Origin: Streptomyces sp. NBRC 110028
Lineage (GTDB): Bacteria; Actinomycetota; Actinomycetes; Streptomycetales; Streptomycetaceae
Reading direction: 5' to 3'
Length of the DNA: 45,264 nt
Assembly: GCF_001417735.1 (NCBI RefSeq)
Contig: NZ_BBUZ01000053.1
Span: 1-45,264, forward strand
The notes beneath the pieces were generated by a model. That model was not told the origin of the DNA. It ran no database searches and worked only from the letters and a program-made list of their open reading frames with translations. The position numbers were made by a program, and so were the translations under genes. Every line of letters starts with the position of its first letter. The first letter of the stretch is position 1. Below, piece after piece: positions 32,001 to 41,500 of this stretch.

Positions 32001-32645
32001 ATGAAGATCACCGCTGACGCGCTGCTGTTCGACAACGACGGAACCCTCGTCTCCTCCATGGAGTCCGTGGTCCGCTGCTGGACCCGCTGGGCCGCGGAGT
32101 ACGGCGTGACGGAGGAGTTCGCCCGGGTCGAGCTGCACGGCCGCCCGGCGGCCGACATCATCGGCGATCTGCTCCCCGCCGACCGCGTCGCGGAGGCCCG
32201 CCGCCGCATCGACGAACTGGAGGTCGAGGACGTCCCCGGCGGGGTGCGGCTGCTGCCCGGCACCCTCGATCTGCTGGCCGGGCTGCCCGCGGAGCGCTGG
32301 GCGGTGGTGACCTCCGCGGGCCGCGCGCTGGCCGAGGCCCGCCTCGCCGAGGCCGGGATACGCCCCGGGCTGCTGATCACCGCGGACGACATCACCCGCG
32401 GCAAGCCGGACCCCGAACCGTTCCTGCTGGCCGCCGGGAAGCTGGGCGCCGACCCGGCCCGATGTGTGGTCTTCGAGGACGCCCCGGCCGGGCTCGCCGC
32501 CGCCCGGGCCGCCGGGATGCGGACCGTGGCGTTGACCACGACGACCAGCCGGGCGGAGCTGGAGGCCGACATCGTGGTGGAGGACCTGTCGGCCGTGTCG
32601 GCGCGGGCCGTCGACGGGGGAGTGGAGATCGTCGCGGGGGAGTGA
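32001..32645 (+). CDS. HAD-family sugar-phosphatase-like hydrolase
   Basis: Protein of 214 residues. DNDGTL (Asp11, Asp13) is the phosphotransfer motif, VVTSAG motif II, GKPDPEPFLLAA motif III and FEDAPAGLAAARAAGM motif IV. The cap is helical, as in beta-phosphoglucomutase-like and sugar phosphatases. Motif I has Asn between the two Asp, a change common in this subgroup. Substrate likely a sugar phosphate. Confidence 0.9.
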   Translation: MKITADALLFDNDGTLVSSMESVVRCWTRWAAEYGVTEEFARVELHGRPAADIIGDLLPADRVAEARRRIDELEVEDVPGGVRLLPGTLDLLAGLPAERWAVVTSAGRALAEARLAEAGIRPGLLITADDITRGKPDPEPFLLAAGKLGADPARCVVFEDAPAGLAAARAAGMRTVALTTTTSRAELEADIVVEDLSAVSARAVDGGVEIVAGE

Positions 32646-32686
32646 GGGGAACAGGGGAGTAGAGGGGGTAAAGGGAAGCGACCGGA

Positions 32687-32711
32687 CCGTGGATGACGCC
32701 GCTGTCCACGG
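32687..32711 (+). terminator. Hairpin after the HAD gene
   Basis: CCGTGGA (32687-32693) and TCCACGG (32705-32711), seven perfect pairs with an 11-nt loop, 42 nt after the stop. Confidence 0.5.
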
Positions 32712-32781
32712 ACTGGTCATCGACGTCCGACATGCGGACATGCTTGATGGGCCCGTCAGGGTCTCTGGTTTACTGGCGGCC

Positions 32782-32868
32782 ATGACCACGACGAGCTGCC
32801 GCACCCCTGCGACCGAGGCGATGATGACGCCCGGTGCTCGTTGTCGGTGTCGAATGTGTGACCGCTGA
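32782..32868 (+). CDS. Cysteine-rich upstream ORF (candidate leader peptide of metNIQ)
   Basis: Twenty-eight codons plus TGA. The peptide ends RCRCRMCDR, with Cys written by the rare TGT codon three times and a fourth Cys (TGC) near the start. No ribosome site precedes the first ATG; a TTTACT element (32769-32774) 7 nt before it would give a leaderless message, with TTGATG (32744-32749) as a distant -35. Internal ATGs at 32821 and 32824 have a weak GAGG site. Short cysteine-rich ORFs of this kind act as cysteine-sensing attenuators in mycobacteria; I infer the same here. Confidence 0.5.
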   Translation: MTTTSCRTPATEAMMTPGARCRCRMCDR

Positions 32869-33084
32869 GGGCCCCCGCCTGAGCCTCGCGCCCCGAAGCG
32901 AGACCCGCTGAGCCATGCCCGCGCCGCCGCGCGCGGACCCGGCCCGCCCCGCGTCACCGGCCCCGAGCCGCGCCCGCGCCCACACCCGCGCGCGCACGCC
33001 CTCGGCCCGCCCACGCCGCTTCCGTAAGGAATGGAACCGTGCCCGGCGGCACAACCGCCTGCACTCAACAGTGACGGAAACCCT
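32869..33084 (+). other. C-rich metN leader with overlapping mini-ORFs
   Basis: No conserved gene and no recognisable SAM riboswitch. The stretch 32925-33020 is strongly C-rich, of the kind Rho can bind. Near its end AAGGA (33026-33030) precedes a GTG at 33039 that opens an 11-codon ORF ending TGA at 33074; this overlaps GTG at 33071 (5 codons), whose TGA at 33088 overlaps the metN GTG at 33085. Both joins read GTGA. CTCGC/GCGAG at about 32886-32903 form a small hairpin just after the upstream ORF. Confidence 0.4.
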
Positions 33085-34194
33085 GTGATCACCACTACGG
33101 ACCTGACGAAGGTCTACCGCTCACGAGGCCGCGAGGTCACCGCCCTCGACGGCGTCGACCTGCATGTCCGCGAGGGTGAGGTGTACGGCGTCGTCGGCCA
33201 GAGCGGCGCCGGGAAGTCCACCCTCATCCGCTGCGTCAACCTCCTGGAGCGCCCCACCTCCGGCACGGTCACCGTGGCCGGTCAGGACCTCACCGCGCTC
33301 GCCGGACGGGGACAGCGGGCGGGCTCCGCGCTGCGCCAGGCGCGCAGCCGGATCGGCATGGTCTTCCAGCACTTCAACCTGCTCTCCTCGCGCACGGTGC
33401 GCGACAACGTGGAGCTGCCGCTGGAGATCCTCGGCGTCTCCGGCAAGGAGCGCACCCGCAAGGCCCTGGAGCTGCTGGACCTGGTCGGCCTCGCCGACAA
33501 GGCCAAGGCGTACCCCGCGCAGCTCTCCGGCGGCCAGAAGCAGCGCGTCGGCATCGCCCGCGCGCTCGCGGGCGATCCGAAGGTGCTGCTGTCCGACGAG
33601 GCGACCTCCGCGCTCGACCCCGAGACCACCCGCTCGATCCTCCAGCTGCTGCGCGACCTCAACCGGCAGCTGGGCCTGACCGTGCTGCTGATCACGCACG
33701 AGATGGACGTCGTCAAGACGATCTGCGACTCGGCCGCGCTGATGAGCGGCGGGCGGATCGTGGAGTCCGGCAGCGTCGGCGAGCTGCTGGCCACCCCCGG
33801 CTCGCAGCTGGCCCAGGAGCTGTTCCCGGTCGGCGGGGCGCCCTCGGGCGCGGACCGCACGGTCGTGGACGTGACGTTCCAGGGCGAGGCCGCGGCCAAG
33901 CCGGTGATCTCCCAGCTGTCCCGTACGTACAACATCGACATCTCGATCCTCGGCGCCGCGATGGACACCGTCGGCGGCAACCAGGTCGGCCGGATGCGCA
34001 TCGAGCTGCCCGGCCCCTTCGAGGAGAACGTCGTGCCGATCGGCTTCCTGCGGGAGCAGGGCCTCCAGGTCGAGGTGGCGGACGTGGCGTACGAGGCGGC
34101 CGGGACGCAGACCGCCGCCACCGCCGCCACCGCTGACACCACGGACGCCGCGGGCGCCAAGAAGACCGCCGTGCTCAAGGAGGGCGCCAAGTGA
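33085..34194 (+). CDS. metN: Methionine ABC transporter ATP-binding protein MetN
   Basis: Drives methionine uptake by ATP hydrolysis. Protein of 369 residues. Walker A GQSGAGKST at residues 38-46, signature LSGGQKQRVGIARAL, Walker B VLLSDEATSALD, switch His in ITHEMD. The C-terminal ACT-like NIL domain (SQLSRTYNIDISILGAAMDTVGGNQVGRMRIELPG) binds methionine and shuts the pump when the cell is full. The GTG at 33085 gives the usual opening (MITTTDLTKVY); the frame runs open to 33031. Overlaps metI by 4 nt. Confidence 0.95.
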   Translation: MITTTDLTKVYRSRGREVTALDGVDLHVREGEVYGVVGQSGAGKSTLIRCVNLLERPTSGTVTVAGQDLTALAGRGQRAGSALRQARSRIGMVFQHFNLLSSRTVRDNVELPLEILGVSGKERTRKALELLDLVGLADKAKAYPAQLSGGQKQRVGIARALAGDPKVLLSDEATSALDPETTRSILQLLRDLNRQLGLTVLLITHEMDVVKTICDSAALMSGGRIVESGSVGELLATPGSQLAQELFPVGGAPSGADRTVVDVTFQGEAAAKPVISQLSRTYNIDISILGAAMDTVGGNQVGRMRIELPGPFEENVVPIGFLREQGLQVEVADVAYEAAGTQTAATAATADTTDAAGAKKTAVLKEGAK

Positions 34195-34982
34195 CCTGGT
34201 CCGAGATGCAGCCCCTGTTGCAGCAGGCGTGTCTGGAGACGCTCTGGATGGTTGGCTGGTCGGCGGCCATCGCGATCGTCGGCGGGCTGCCGCTCGGCGT
34301 GCTGCTGGTCCTCACCGACCGGGGCGGCGTGCTGCCGAACGTGGTCGTGAACAAGGTCGTCGGCCAGGTGGTCAACATCGCGCGCTCGATGCCGTTCATC
34401 ATCCTCATGGTCGCGCTGATCTCCTTCACCCGCGCGATCGTGGGCACCACCATCGGCCCCGCCGCCGCGATCGTGCCGTTGGCGATCGGCGCCATCCCCT
34501 TCTACGCCCGGCTCGTGGAGACCTCGGTGCGCGAGGTCGACGGCGGGCTGGTGGAGGCCGTGCAGGCGATGGGCGGCTCCACCTGGACCGTCGTACGCAA
34601 GGTCCTGCTGCCCGAGTCGCTTCCGTCGCTGATCTCCAGCGCCACCACCACGATCGTCGCGCTCATCGGCTACTCGGCGATGGCCGGCACGGTCGGCGCG
34701 GGCGGCCTGGGCGACCTCGCCGTCCGCTACGGCTACCAGCGGTTCGAGACCCAGCTGATGTGGGTCACCGTGGCCATCCTCGCGGTGGTGATCTCCGTGA
34801 TCCAGTTCGCGGGTGACATCGCGGCCCGCGCGCTGTCGCACCGCAGCCCCGGCTCGGCCGCGCCCCGGCTGGTGCGCTCGCGCTCCCGTACCCGGAGCGC
34901 CGGTACCGCCGAAACCCGGGCCGCCGACACGGCCGGAGCCGCCGAGCCCGGCGAGCCCGCCCAGTTGACCAAGACTTCCTGA
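34191..34982 (+). CDS. metI: Methionine ABC transporter permease MetI
   Basis: Inner membrane channel subunit of 263 residues with five helices. The EAA-type loop contacting MetN is VEAVQAMGGSTWTVVRKVLLPESLPSL. The last 40 residues are an Ala/Arg-rich tail not needed by the family. GTG start overlapping the metN stop. Followed by metQ after 27 nt. Confidence 0.95.
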   Translation: MTWSEMQPLLQQACLETLWMVGWSAAIAIVGGLPLGVLLVLTDRGGVLPNVVVNKVVGQVVNIARSMPFIILMVALISFTRAIVGTTIGPAAAIVPLAIGAIPFYARLVETSVREVDGGLVEAVQAMGGSTWTVVRKVLLPESLPSLISSATTTIVALIGYSAMAGTVGAGGLGDLAVRYGYQRFETQLMWVTVAILAVVISVIQFAGDIAARALSHRSPGSAAPRLVRSRSRTRSAGTAETRAADTAGAAEPGEPAQLTKTS

Positions 34983-35009
34983 CGCCTCGACACCAGAAAG
35001 GCACTTTTC

Positions 35010-35837
35010 GTGCGTAACGCCCTCAAGACCGCCACCACCCTGCTCGCCGCCGCCGCGCTCGCCGCCGGTGCGTCCGCCTGCGCCCCGCCCAGCTCGGGGA
35101 AGGCCGACAAAGACGGCCCGCTGCTCGTCGGCGCGAACCCCGTCCCGCACGCCGAGATACTGAACTACGTCAAGGACCACCTGGCCAAGAAGGCGGGCCT
35201 CAAGCTGGAGATCAAGGAGTTCACCGACTACAACTCGCTGAACCCTGCCACCCAGGACGGCTCGGTGGACGCCAACTACTTCCAGAACAAGCCGTTCCTC
35301 GACGACTACAACAAGAAGCGCGGCACCGACATCGTGCCTGTCGTCACCGTGCATCTGGAGCCGCTCGGCCTCTACTCGCACAAGGTGAAGAAGGCCGACG
35401 ACCTCAAGAAGGGCGCCACCGTCGCCGTCCCCAACGACGCGGTGAACGAGGCCCGGGCCCTCCGGCTGCTGGACGCCCACGGCGTCATCAAGCTCAAGAA
35501 GGGCGCCGGCACCGAGGCCACCCCCAAGGACATCGCCGACAATCCCAAGGACCTGAAGTTCAAGGAGCTGGAGGCGCCGCAGCTGCCGAGGTCCCTGGAC
35601 GACGTGGACGCCGCCGTCATCAACGGCAATTACGCCATCCAGGCCCACCTCAAGCCCGCCAAGGAGGCGCTGATCCTGGAGTCCCCGGACAACAGCCCCT
35701 ACGGCAACTTCCTCGCCGTGAAGAAGGGCAACGAGGACGACCCGCGGGTCAAGAAGCTCGCCAAGCTCCTCACCTCCCCGCAGGTGAAGAAGTTCATCAA
35801 GGACAAGTACGACGGATCCGTACTCGCGTCGTTCTGA
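35010..35837 (+). CDS. metQ: Methionine-binding lipoprotein MetQ
   Basis: Substrate-binding lipoprotein of the NlpA family, 275 residues. Signal peptide with lipobox LAAGASAC; Cys24 is the lipidated residue. Domain marks are GANPVPHAEIL, EFTDYNSLNPATQDGSVDANYFQNKPFL and VINGNYAIQAHL. GTG start. It delivers methionine, possibly both isomers, to MetI. Last gene of the operon, followed by a perfect terminator. Confidence 0.95.
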   Translation: MRNALKTATTLLAAAALAAGASACAPPSSGKADKDGPLLVGANPVPHAEILNYVKDHLAKKAGLKLEIKEFTDYNSLNPATQDGSVDANYFQNKPFLDDYNKKRGTDIVPVVTVHLEPLGLYSHKVKKADDLKKGATVAVPNDAVNEARALRLLDAHGVIKLKKGAGTEATPKDIADNPKDLKFKELEAPQLPRSLDDVDAAVINGNYAIQAHLKPAKEALILESPDNSPYGNFLAVKKGNEDDPRVKKLAKLLTSPQVKKFIKDKYDGSVLASF

Positions 35838-35870
35838 TACACACCATTCTGGAAAACGACCGGCCGAACA

Positions 35871-35915
35871 CGGAAGGCTCCGCATCCGGGCGACAATCCG
35901 ATGCGGAGCCTTCCG
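35871..35915 (+). terminator. Strong terminator of the metNIQ operon
   Basis: CGGAAGGCTCCGCATC (35871-35886) and its exact complement at 35900-35915 form 16 perfect pairs with a 13-nt loop, followed by TTTCC. Confidence 0.92.
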
Positions 35916-36006
35916 TTTCCGCACCCCGTGCTGCATTTCGCCCGAGCGATGCTGCATGCTGGGCTCTTCGCCTCGACTTTGAAACGACCCGGTTACGGAG
36001 CGGCGC

Positions 36007-36672
36007 ATGACATCCACTTTCCCGGACATCTCCATCAGCACGGAACGGCTGGTGCTGCGCCCGTTCGAGGAAGCGGACCTGCCCGCGCTCACGGACATGA
36101 TGAACGACGAACTCGTCATCACCTGGAGCCGGGCTCCCCACCCGTACACCCACCGCGACGCACGCGACCAGGCGATGCGGCTCGCCCCCGCCGAACGCAC
36201 CACGGGGCGCGGAATCGTCTTCGCGGTCGCCGAATTCCTCACCCAGCGGCTCGTCGGAATCATCCATCTGTGCAACACCGACTGGAAGGTCCTGGGCACC
36301 GAGATCAGCTATATCACCGCCCCCTGGGCGCGCGGCGAGGGCTACGCCGTGGAGTCGGTGCTGGCCGTCGCCCGCTGGCTGTTCCACGACCAGCGGTTCG
36401 AGCGGCTGGAGCTGCGGACCGCCGCGGGCAACACCGCCGGTCAGCAGGTCGCCCAGAAGGTCGGCTGCATCAGCGAGGGAGTGCTCCGTAACGCCTGCAT
36501 AGCCCGCACCCAGACGGAGGACGGCGGCTGGACCGACCTGCGCACCGACCTCATCGTCTGGAGCCTGCTCCCCGAGGACCTGGAGGGCGCGCCCGACCGT
36601 ACGGCCGGGAACGATGCCTTCAACATCTTCCCCACGTACTCCGAGTACACCGCCGGCGTCGACCGGCGCTGA
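36007..36672 (+). CDS. GNAT acetyltransferase, RimJ/RimL type
   Basis: Protein of 221 residues. The opening STERLVLRPFEEADLPAL and the later YITAPWARGEGYAVESVLAVARWLF (acetyl-CoA site) and RLELRTAAGNTAGQQVAQKVGCISEGVLRN are those of Rim-like acetyltransferases, which modify protein N-termini or small molecules. Length is typical with a C-terminal extension. No operon partner. Confidence 0.88.
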   Translation: MTSTFPDISISTERLVLRPFEEADLPALTDMMNDELVITWSRAPHPYTHRDARDQAMRLAPAERTTGRGIVFAVAEFLTQRLVGIIHLCNTDWKVLGTEISYITAPWARGEGYAVESVLAVARWLFHDQRFERLELRTAAGNTAGQQVAQKVGCISEGVLRNACIARTQTEDGGWTDLRTDLIVWSLLPEDLEGAPDRTAGNDAFNIFPTYSEYTAGVDRR

Positions 36673-36978
36673 CCGGCGCTCATGTGTGCCGAACCCCGGC
36701 GCGCCACGCCTCCCGAGCGCCCCCGGCGCGCCACCTTCGCCCCTGCCCCCGGTCCGGCGGTCCGGACCAGGCGGGGTAATCTCTCCGGGCCGAGCACCTG
36801 CGGGCCGGCCCGTCCACAGCCGCGACACGCGCGTCCACGGCACGCGCAGCGCGGCGCACCCGCCACGGCAGGCCCTCCGGGGGCAGGCCATCCGTGGCAC
36901 CGCCCGCGTGCACCACGCACCGCGACCGCGCGCACCAACCCGCGACCGAACTGCGACACATTGGGGAGACAGACGACG
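36673..36978 (+). other. Upstream region of cobL
   Basis: No gene recognised. GGTCCGGCGGTCCGGACC (about 36751-36768) is a partly palindromic stretch, and a -10-like TAATCT lies near 36777. The following 190 nt are C-rich. I looked for the conserved core of a cobalamin riboswitch and did not find it. Confidence 0.4.
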
Positions 36979-38232
36979 ATGGCCGACCGCGTCACGGTGA
37001 TCGGTTGGGACGGCTCCCCGCTCACGGACGCGGCCCGGTCCGCCCTCGGCGCGGCCACCCTCGTGGCCGGGGCCGCCCACCACCTGGCGCTGCCCGAAGT
37101 CCCGCCCGGCGCCGAACGCATCCGGCTCGGCAGCGTGGACCTCGCCGCCCGCCGCATCGCCCAGCACCGCGGCTCGGCCGTGGTCCTGGCCGACGGCGAC
37201 CCCGGCTTCTTCGGCGTCGTCCGCGCCCTGCGCGCCCCCGAGCACGGCCTGGAGGTCGAGGTCGTGCCCGCCGTCTCCTCCGTCGCCGCCGCCTTCGCCC
37301 GGGCCGGGATGCCCTGGGACGACGCCCAGGTGGTCGTCGCCCACAGCCGCGACCTGCGGCGCGCCGTCAACGTCTGCCGCGCCCACACCAAGGTCGCCGT
37401 CCTCACCTCACCGGGCGCCGGTCCCGCCGAACTCGCCCTGCTCCTCGGCCCGGTGCACCGCACCTTCGTCATCTGCGAGGCCCTGGGCACCGAACGCGAG
37501 CAGGTCACCGTGCTGACCTCCGACAAGGCCGCCGACCACACCTGGCGCGACCCCAACGTCGTCATCGTCATCGGCGGCTCCGGCGCCGCCTCCGTCCGCA
37601 GCGGCGCACCCACCGGCGCCGCCCGCGGCGCACTGCAGAGCGGCGGCTGGATCGCCGGCCGCGACCCGGGCCACCCCGGCTCCGTACGCGGCTGGGCACT
37701 GCCCGCCCCCGCCTACGCGACCGTGCTCGGTGAGAGCGAGTCGCAGCAGCTGCGCTCCTTCCAACTCGCCCGCCTCGGTCCCCGCGTCGGCGATCTGGTC
37801 TGGGACATCGGCGCGGGCAGCGGCGCCGCCGCCGTCGAGACCGCCGGGTTCGGCGCCGCCGTCATCGCCGTCGACCGCGACCCGGACGCCTGCGAGCGCG
37901 TCGACACCCTCGCCCGCCGCTTCGGCGTCCAGCTCCAGGTCGTCCACGGCACCGCGCCCGACGTCCTCGAGGACCTGCCCGAGCCGGACGTCGTCCGCGT
38001 CGGCGCCGGGGGCGCGCCTGTCGTCGCCGCGTGCGCCGCGCGCCGCCCCGAGCGCATCGTCACCCACGCCGCCACCCGTGACGAGGCGGAGGCCATCGGC
38101 GCCGCCCTGGAGGACGGCGGCTACGGGGTCGAGTGCCTGCTGCTGCAATCAGTCGAGTTGGACACCCGGGTGTGGGCCGAACGCGAACGCGCGGTGGCCT
38201 TCCTCCTCTGCGGACACCGCCCGCACCAGTGA
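36979..38232 (+). CDS. cobL: Precorrin-6Y C5,15-methyltransferase (decarboxylating) CobL
   Basis: Adds two methyl groups to, and decarboxylates, the corrin ring in B12 synthesis. Protein of 417 residues fusing a CbiE-like methyltransferase (about residues 1-210; VTVIGWDGSPLT, GDPGFFGVVRAL, PAVSSVAAAFARAGMPWDDA) with a CbiT-like one (about 235-417; the SAM loop DIGAGSGAAAVE at residues 276-287). The ATG has GGGGAG 10 nt upstream. Next gene on the strand is the BluB-CobT fusion. Confidence 0.94.
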   Translation: MADRVTVIGWDGSPLTDAARSALGAATLVAGAAHHLALPEVPPGAERIRLGSVDLAARRIAQHRGSAVVLADGDPGFFGVVRALRAPEHGLEVEVVPAVSSVAAAFARAGMPWDDAQVVVAHSRDLRRAVNVCRAHTKVAVLTSPGAGPAELALLLGPVHRTFVICEALGTEREQVTVLTSDKAADHTWRDPNVVIVIGGSGAASVRSGAPTGAARGALQSGGWIAGRDPGHPGSVRGWALPAPAYATVLGESESQQLRSFQLARLGPRVGDLVWDIGAGSGAAAVETAGFGAAVIAVDRDPDACERVDTLARRFGVQLQVVHGTAPDVLEDLPEPDVVRVGAGGAPVVAACAARRPERIVTHAATRDEAEAIGAALEDGGYGVECLLLQSVELDTRVWAERERAVAFLLCGHRPHQ

Positions 38233-38510
38233 TTTTGTCCCTGTGACGTTCGCCCCGAGCTTCGCCCCGGTGACCTTCCGGAAGCGCCGCGCGGGGTAGG
38301 CTGGCGGATCGTTGTACTGCCTGTACCGCTGCCCGGCGTTAGGCGCTTTATCGGCCAAAGGCCGGAATGTGACCCTTTCTTGTCGGGCCGCGGTGGGCAA
38401 GCCTCGGGCGTGCTACGTGCCGCGCACGGCGCACGCTCGTTCTTGCTCACGGGGCTTGCTCCCGGCGGTAGGCGGTTGGAAGGAGCACTAGCGATGGGCG
38501 AGGGGTACGC
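38233..38510 (+). promoter_or_regulatory. Leader of the BluB-CobT gene with a 6-codon ORF
   Basis: A -10-like TAGGCT lies near 38296-38301. The next 190 nt hold small hairpins (CGGCC AAA GGCCG at 38353-38365). AAGGAG (38480-38485) precedes an ATG at 38494 that opens MGEGYA and stops at 38514, overlapping the ATG of the fusion gene (ATGA). The main gene also has GAGGGG 5 nt upstream of its ATG. No riboswitch family recognised. Confidence 0.45.
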
Positions 38511-41500
38511 ATGACCGACACCGGCCAGGTCCCGGGAGAGGGACTGCCGGAGAACGCAGGCGGACGACTCGGACAACCGCACCCGGCGGATGTCCACGCC
38601 CCGCCTGCCGACGCCGGTTACACCTTCCTCGACGGCCCCGAAACCGGCGGCGAGGAGGACGACCTGCTGCTGATGCCGGGCGCCCAGGGCGCCTGGAGCG
38701 AGCAGCAGGCGCAGTACGAGCAGCAGGCCCAGTACCAGCAGCAACTGCACTACGACCAGCAGGCGCAGTACGACCAGCAGGCGCAGTACGACCAGCAGCT
38801 GCAGTACGACCAGCAGCTGCAGTACGAGCAGCAGATGCAGGCCGCGATGCAGCCGCCGTACCCGCAGCAGCAGGGCCAAGGGCTGTACGAGGGCGGAGTG
38901 CTGGACCCCGGCATGGCCGCCTACGCCGATGCCCAGATGCCCGAGCCGCAGCCGGTGGCCGAACCCCCGGCCGGTCCGGCCGCCGACCCGGCGCCGGAAC
39001 AGCCCGCACCGCAGCCGCCCCAAGCCCCCGCCGCGCACGCGGCCCCCGCCCCGCCTCCCCGCCGCCCCCTGCACATGGGCCCGCCCGTGCCCGACACCTC
39101 CGGCGGCGTGGTCCGCTCCCTCGCCGACCGCGGCCCGGCCGCCGGCCGGCACACCGCCCCGCCCGTCCAGCAGCCCCAGACGGCGCCCCCGCCCGAACCC
39201 GAGTACACCGGTGGCGTCGACTACGCCAGCGCCCCGGAGTACGCCGCCGGGCCGCAGTACTTCACCACCCAGCCCCAGCCCGAGGGCTCCGGCCCGCTCC
39301 CGGGCCCGCAGCTCGCCGACATCCCGCAGATCGGCGACGCCCCGCCGCCCGGCGACGCCTGGGATCCCCAGCCGCCCCGGCCCATGCCCGCACCAGCAGA
39401 AACGGTCGGTCTGGGCGATCAGCCGGAGGCGCCGGAGACGCCCGAGGGCGGTGCGCAGCCGACGGCGATGGACCTGGGGTACGCGGACCCCGGGTACGCC
39501 GACGCTGGTTACGCCGACCCGGCCGTGGCCATCCCGCCCCAGGGCGGGGCGCCCGCCATGGAACCCGGGCACCCGGCCGTCGACATCCCGGCCCAGGTCC
39601 AGCCGGGCATCACCCCGGACCAGCTCTACGCGGGCCCCCAGGCCGTCATCCCGGCCCAGATCCCCCACGAGGACGCCGAACCGGCCGCGGTGGACCCGGG
39701 CCACGCGATAGTCGCCGACGCGGAGGAGTACTCCCCGACCGCCGCCGACCCGTCTGTGGACCCGTCCGCCCCGGGCGAGGCTCCGGTGCCGGAAGCCGAC
39801 GCACAGGCCGCGTCCGAGCAGGCCCCCGCCGAGCCGTCCGCGCCGGAAGCCCCGGCCGCCGATCCGGATGCCGCCGATCCCCAGGCGGCATCCGCTGACT
39901 CGCAGGTCTCGGCCGACGCGGCTGTCCCGGGTGAGGCCCCGGTGCCGGAGGCTGACGCGCAGGCCCCTGCCGAGGCGCCCGTGGCGGAAGCCCCGGCCGA
40001 CCCGGCCGTCCCCGCCGAGGCGCAGGCCCCGGCCGATGCGGCTGAGGTCGACGCGCAGGTGCCCGCCGAGCCGTCCGCGGCCGAAGCCCCTGCCCCGGGT
40101 GAGGCCCCGGCGGCGGAGGCCGACGCTGACACGCAGGCCCCGGCCGATCCGGCTGCCGCCGTTGAGGCTGCGGCACCGGAGGCTGACGCCCAGGCGGCGC
40201 CCGCCGAACCGGAGGCTGACGCCCAGGCGGCGCCCGCCGATGCGCAGGCTCCGGCCGACCCGGCCCCCGTCGAGCCGTCCGTGGCGGAGGCTCCGGACGC
40301 CGCCGACCCGGCTGCCGCCGAGGACCAGGCCCCGGAGCCGGAGGCTGCGCAGGCACCCGCCGAAGCCGCTCCCGCCGAGGCCGCTGCCCCCGGAGAGGCT
40401 TCGGCCGATCCGTCTGCCCCGGACAAGGGTCCGGCGCCGGAGGCCGATGCGCAGGCGCCAGCCGAACCGGCTGCCGCCGAACCGGCTCCCGCCGAGGACC
40501 AGACCCCGGAGCCGGAGGCTGACGTACAGGCCCCGGCCGACGCGGCTGCCCCGGACGAGGGTCCGGCGCCGGAGGCCGATGCGCAGGCCCCCGCCGAACC
40601 GGCCCCCGCCGAACCATCCGAGGGGGAGGCCCCGGCCGAGGCCGCTGTCCCCGGTGAGGCTGACGCCGAGACGGCGCCTGCCGATGCGCAGGCTTCGGCC
40701 GAGCAGGCCGCGCCCGCGCAGGCGCCCGCCGAGCCGGCCCCCGCTGAGCCGTCGGCGGCGGAAGCCGCTGTACCCGGCGAGGCTCAGGAGCCGGAGCCGG
40801 AGCCGGAGGCGGACGCCGACGCGCAGGCTCCGGCGGCAGAGGCTGACGAGCAGGCCGCGCCTGCCGAGTCAGACCCCGCCGAGGCCCCCGCGGCAGAAGC
40901 CCCCGTCGAAGAGGGCACCCCCGAGGGCGAGACGCCCGCGGAGGCGGCGGCCCCCGAGCCTGAGGCTGCCGCCGATGCGGCGGCTCAGGACTCCGGCGCG
41001 GCGACGCCGGGCGGTGAGACCACCGCGACCGACGCCGCCGCCGAGGCGCAGGCGCCCGAGGCGGATGACGCGGCGGCCGCCGCCGGGGAGACCCCCGACG
41101 CCGAGACCACCGCGCCCGAGGGCGAACCGTCCGGCGACGCGGTGGAGGCTCAGGACGAAGCCGCCGAATCCGCTCAGCCGGAGGCCGACGAAGAGATCGA
41201 AGAGACCGAAGAGGCCGAACAGGCTGAACAAGCCGAACGGGCCGACGCCGCCGGCCAAAACCCCGACGACCCGGAATCCGAGGCCCCCGAGCCCGCCGCC
41301 GTCCCCTTCGGCCCTCGCGCCGACGCGGGATACGACGAAGCCGAGCGCGCCGCCGTCCACCGCGTGATGCGCGAGCGCCGGGACATCCGTAACGGCTTCC
41401 GGCCCGACCCCATCCCGCACGAGGTGCTGCTGCGCGTGCTGGAGGCCGCGCACACCGCGCCCAGCGTGGGGCAGTCCCAGCCGTGGGACTTCGTCGTCAT

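Noticed and set aside
32869..33030. SAM riboswitch upstream of metN
   Set aside because: I looked for the conserved core of SAM-I and SAM-IV aptamers and did not find it; the region is C-rich and poorly structured.
36673..36978. Cobalamin riboswitch upstream of cobL
   Set aside because: No recognisable B12-box core; only GC-rich partial palindromes. The same holds for 38233-38510 before the BluB-CobT gene.
38149..38400. An 83-codon minus-strand frame over the cobL end and the leader
   Set aside because: Half of it is antisense to cobL, there is no ribosome site and no recognisable domain.
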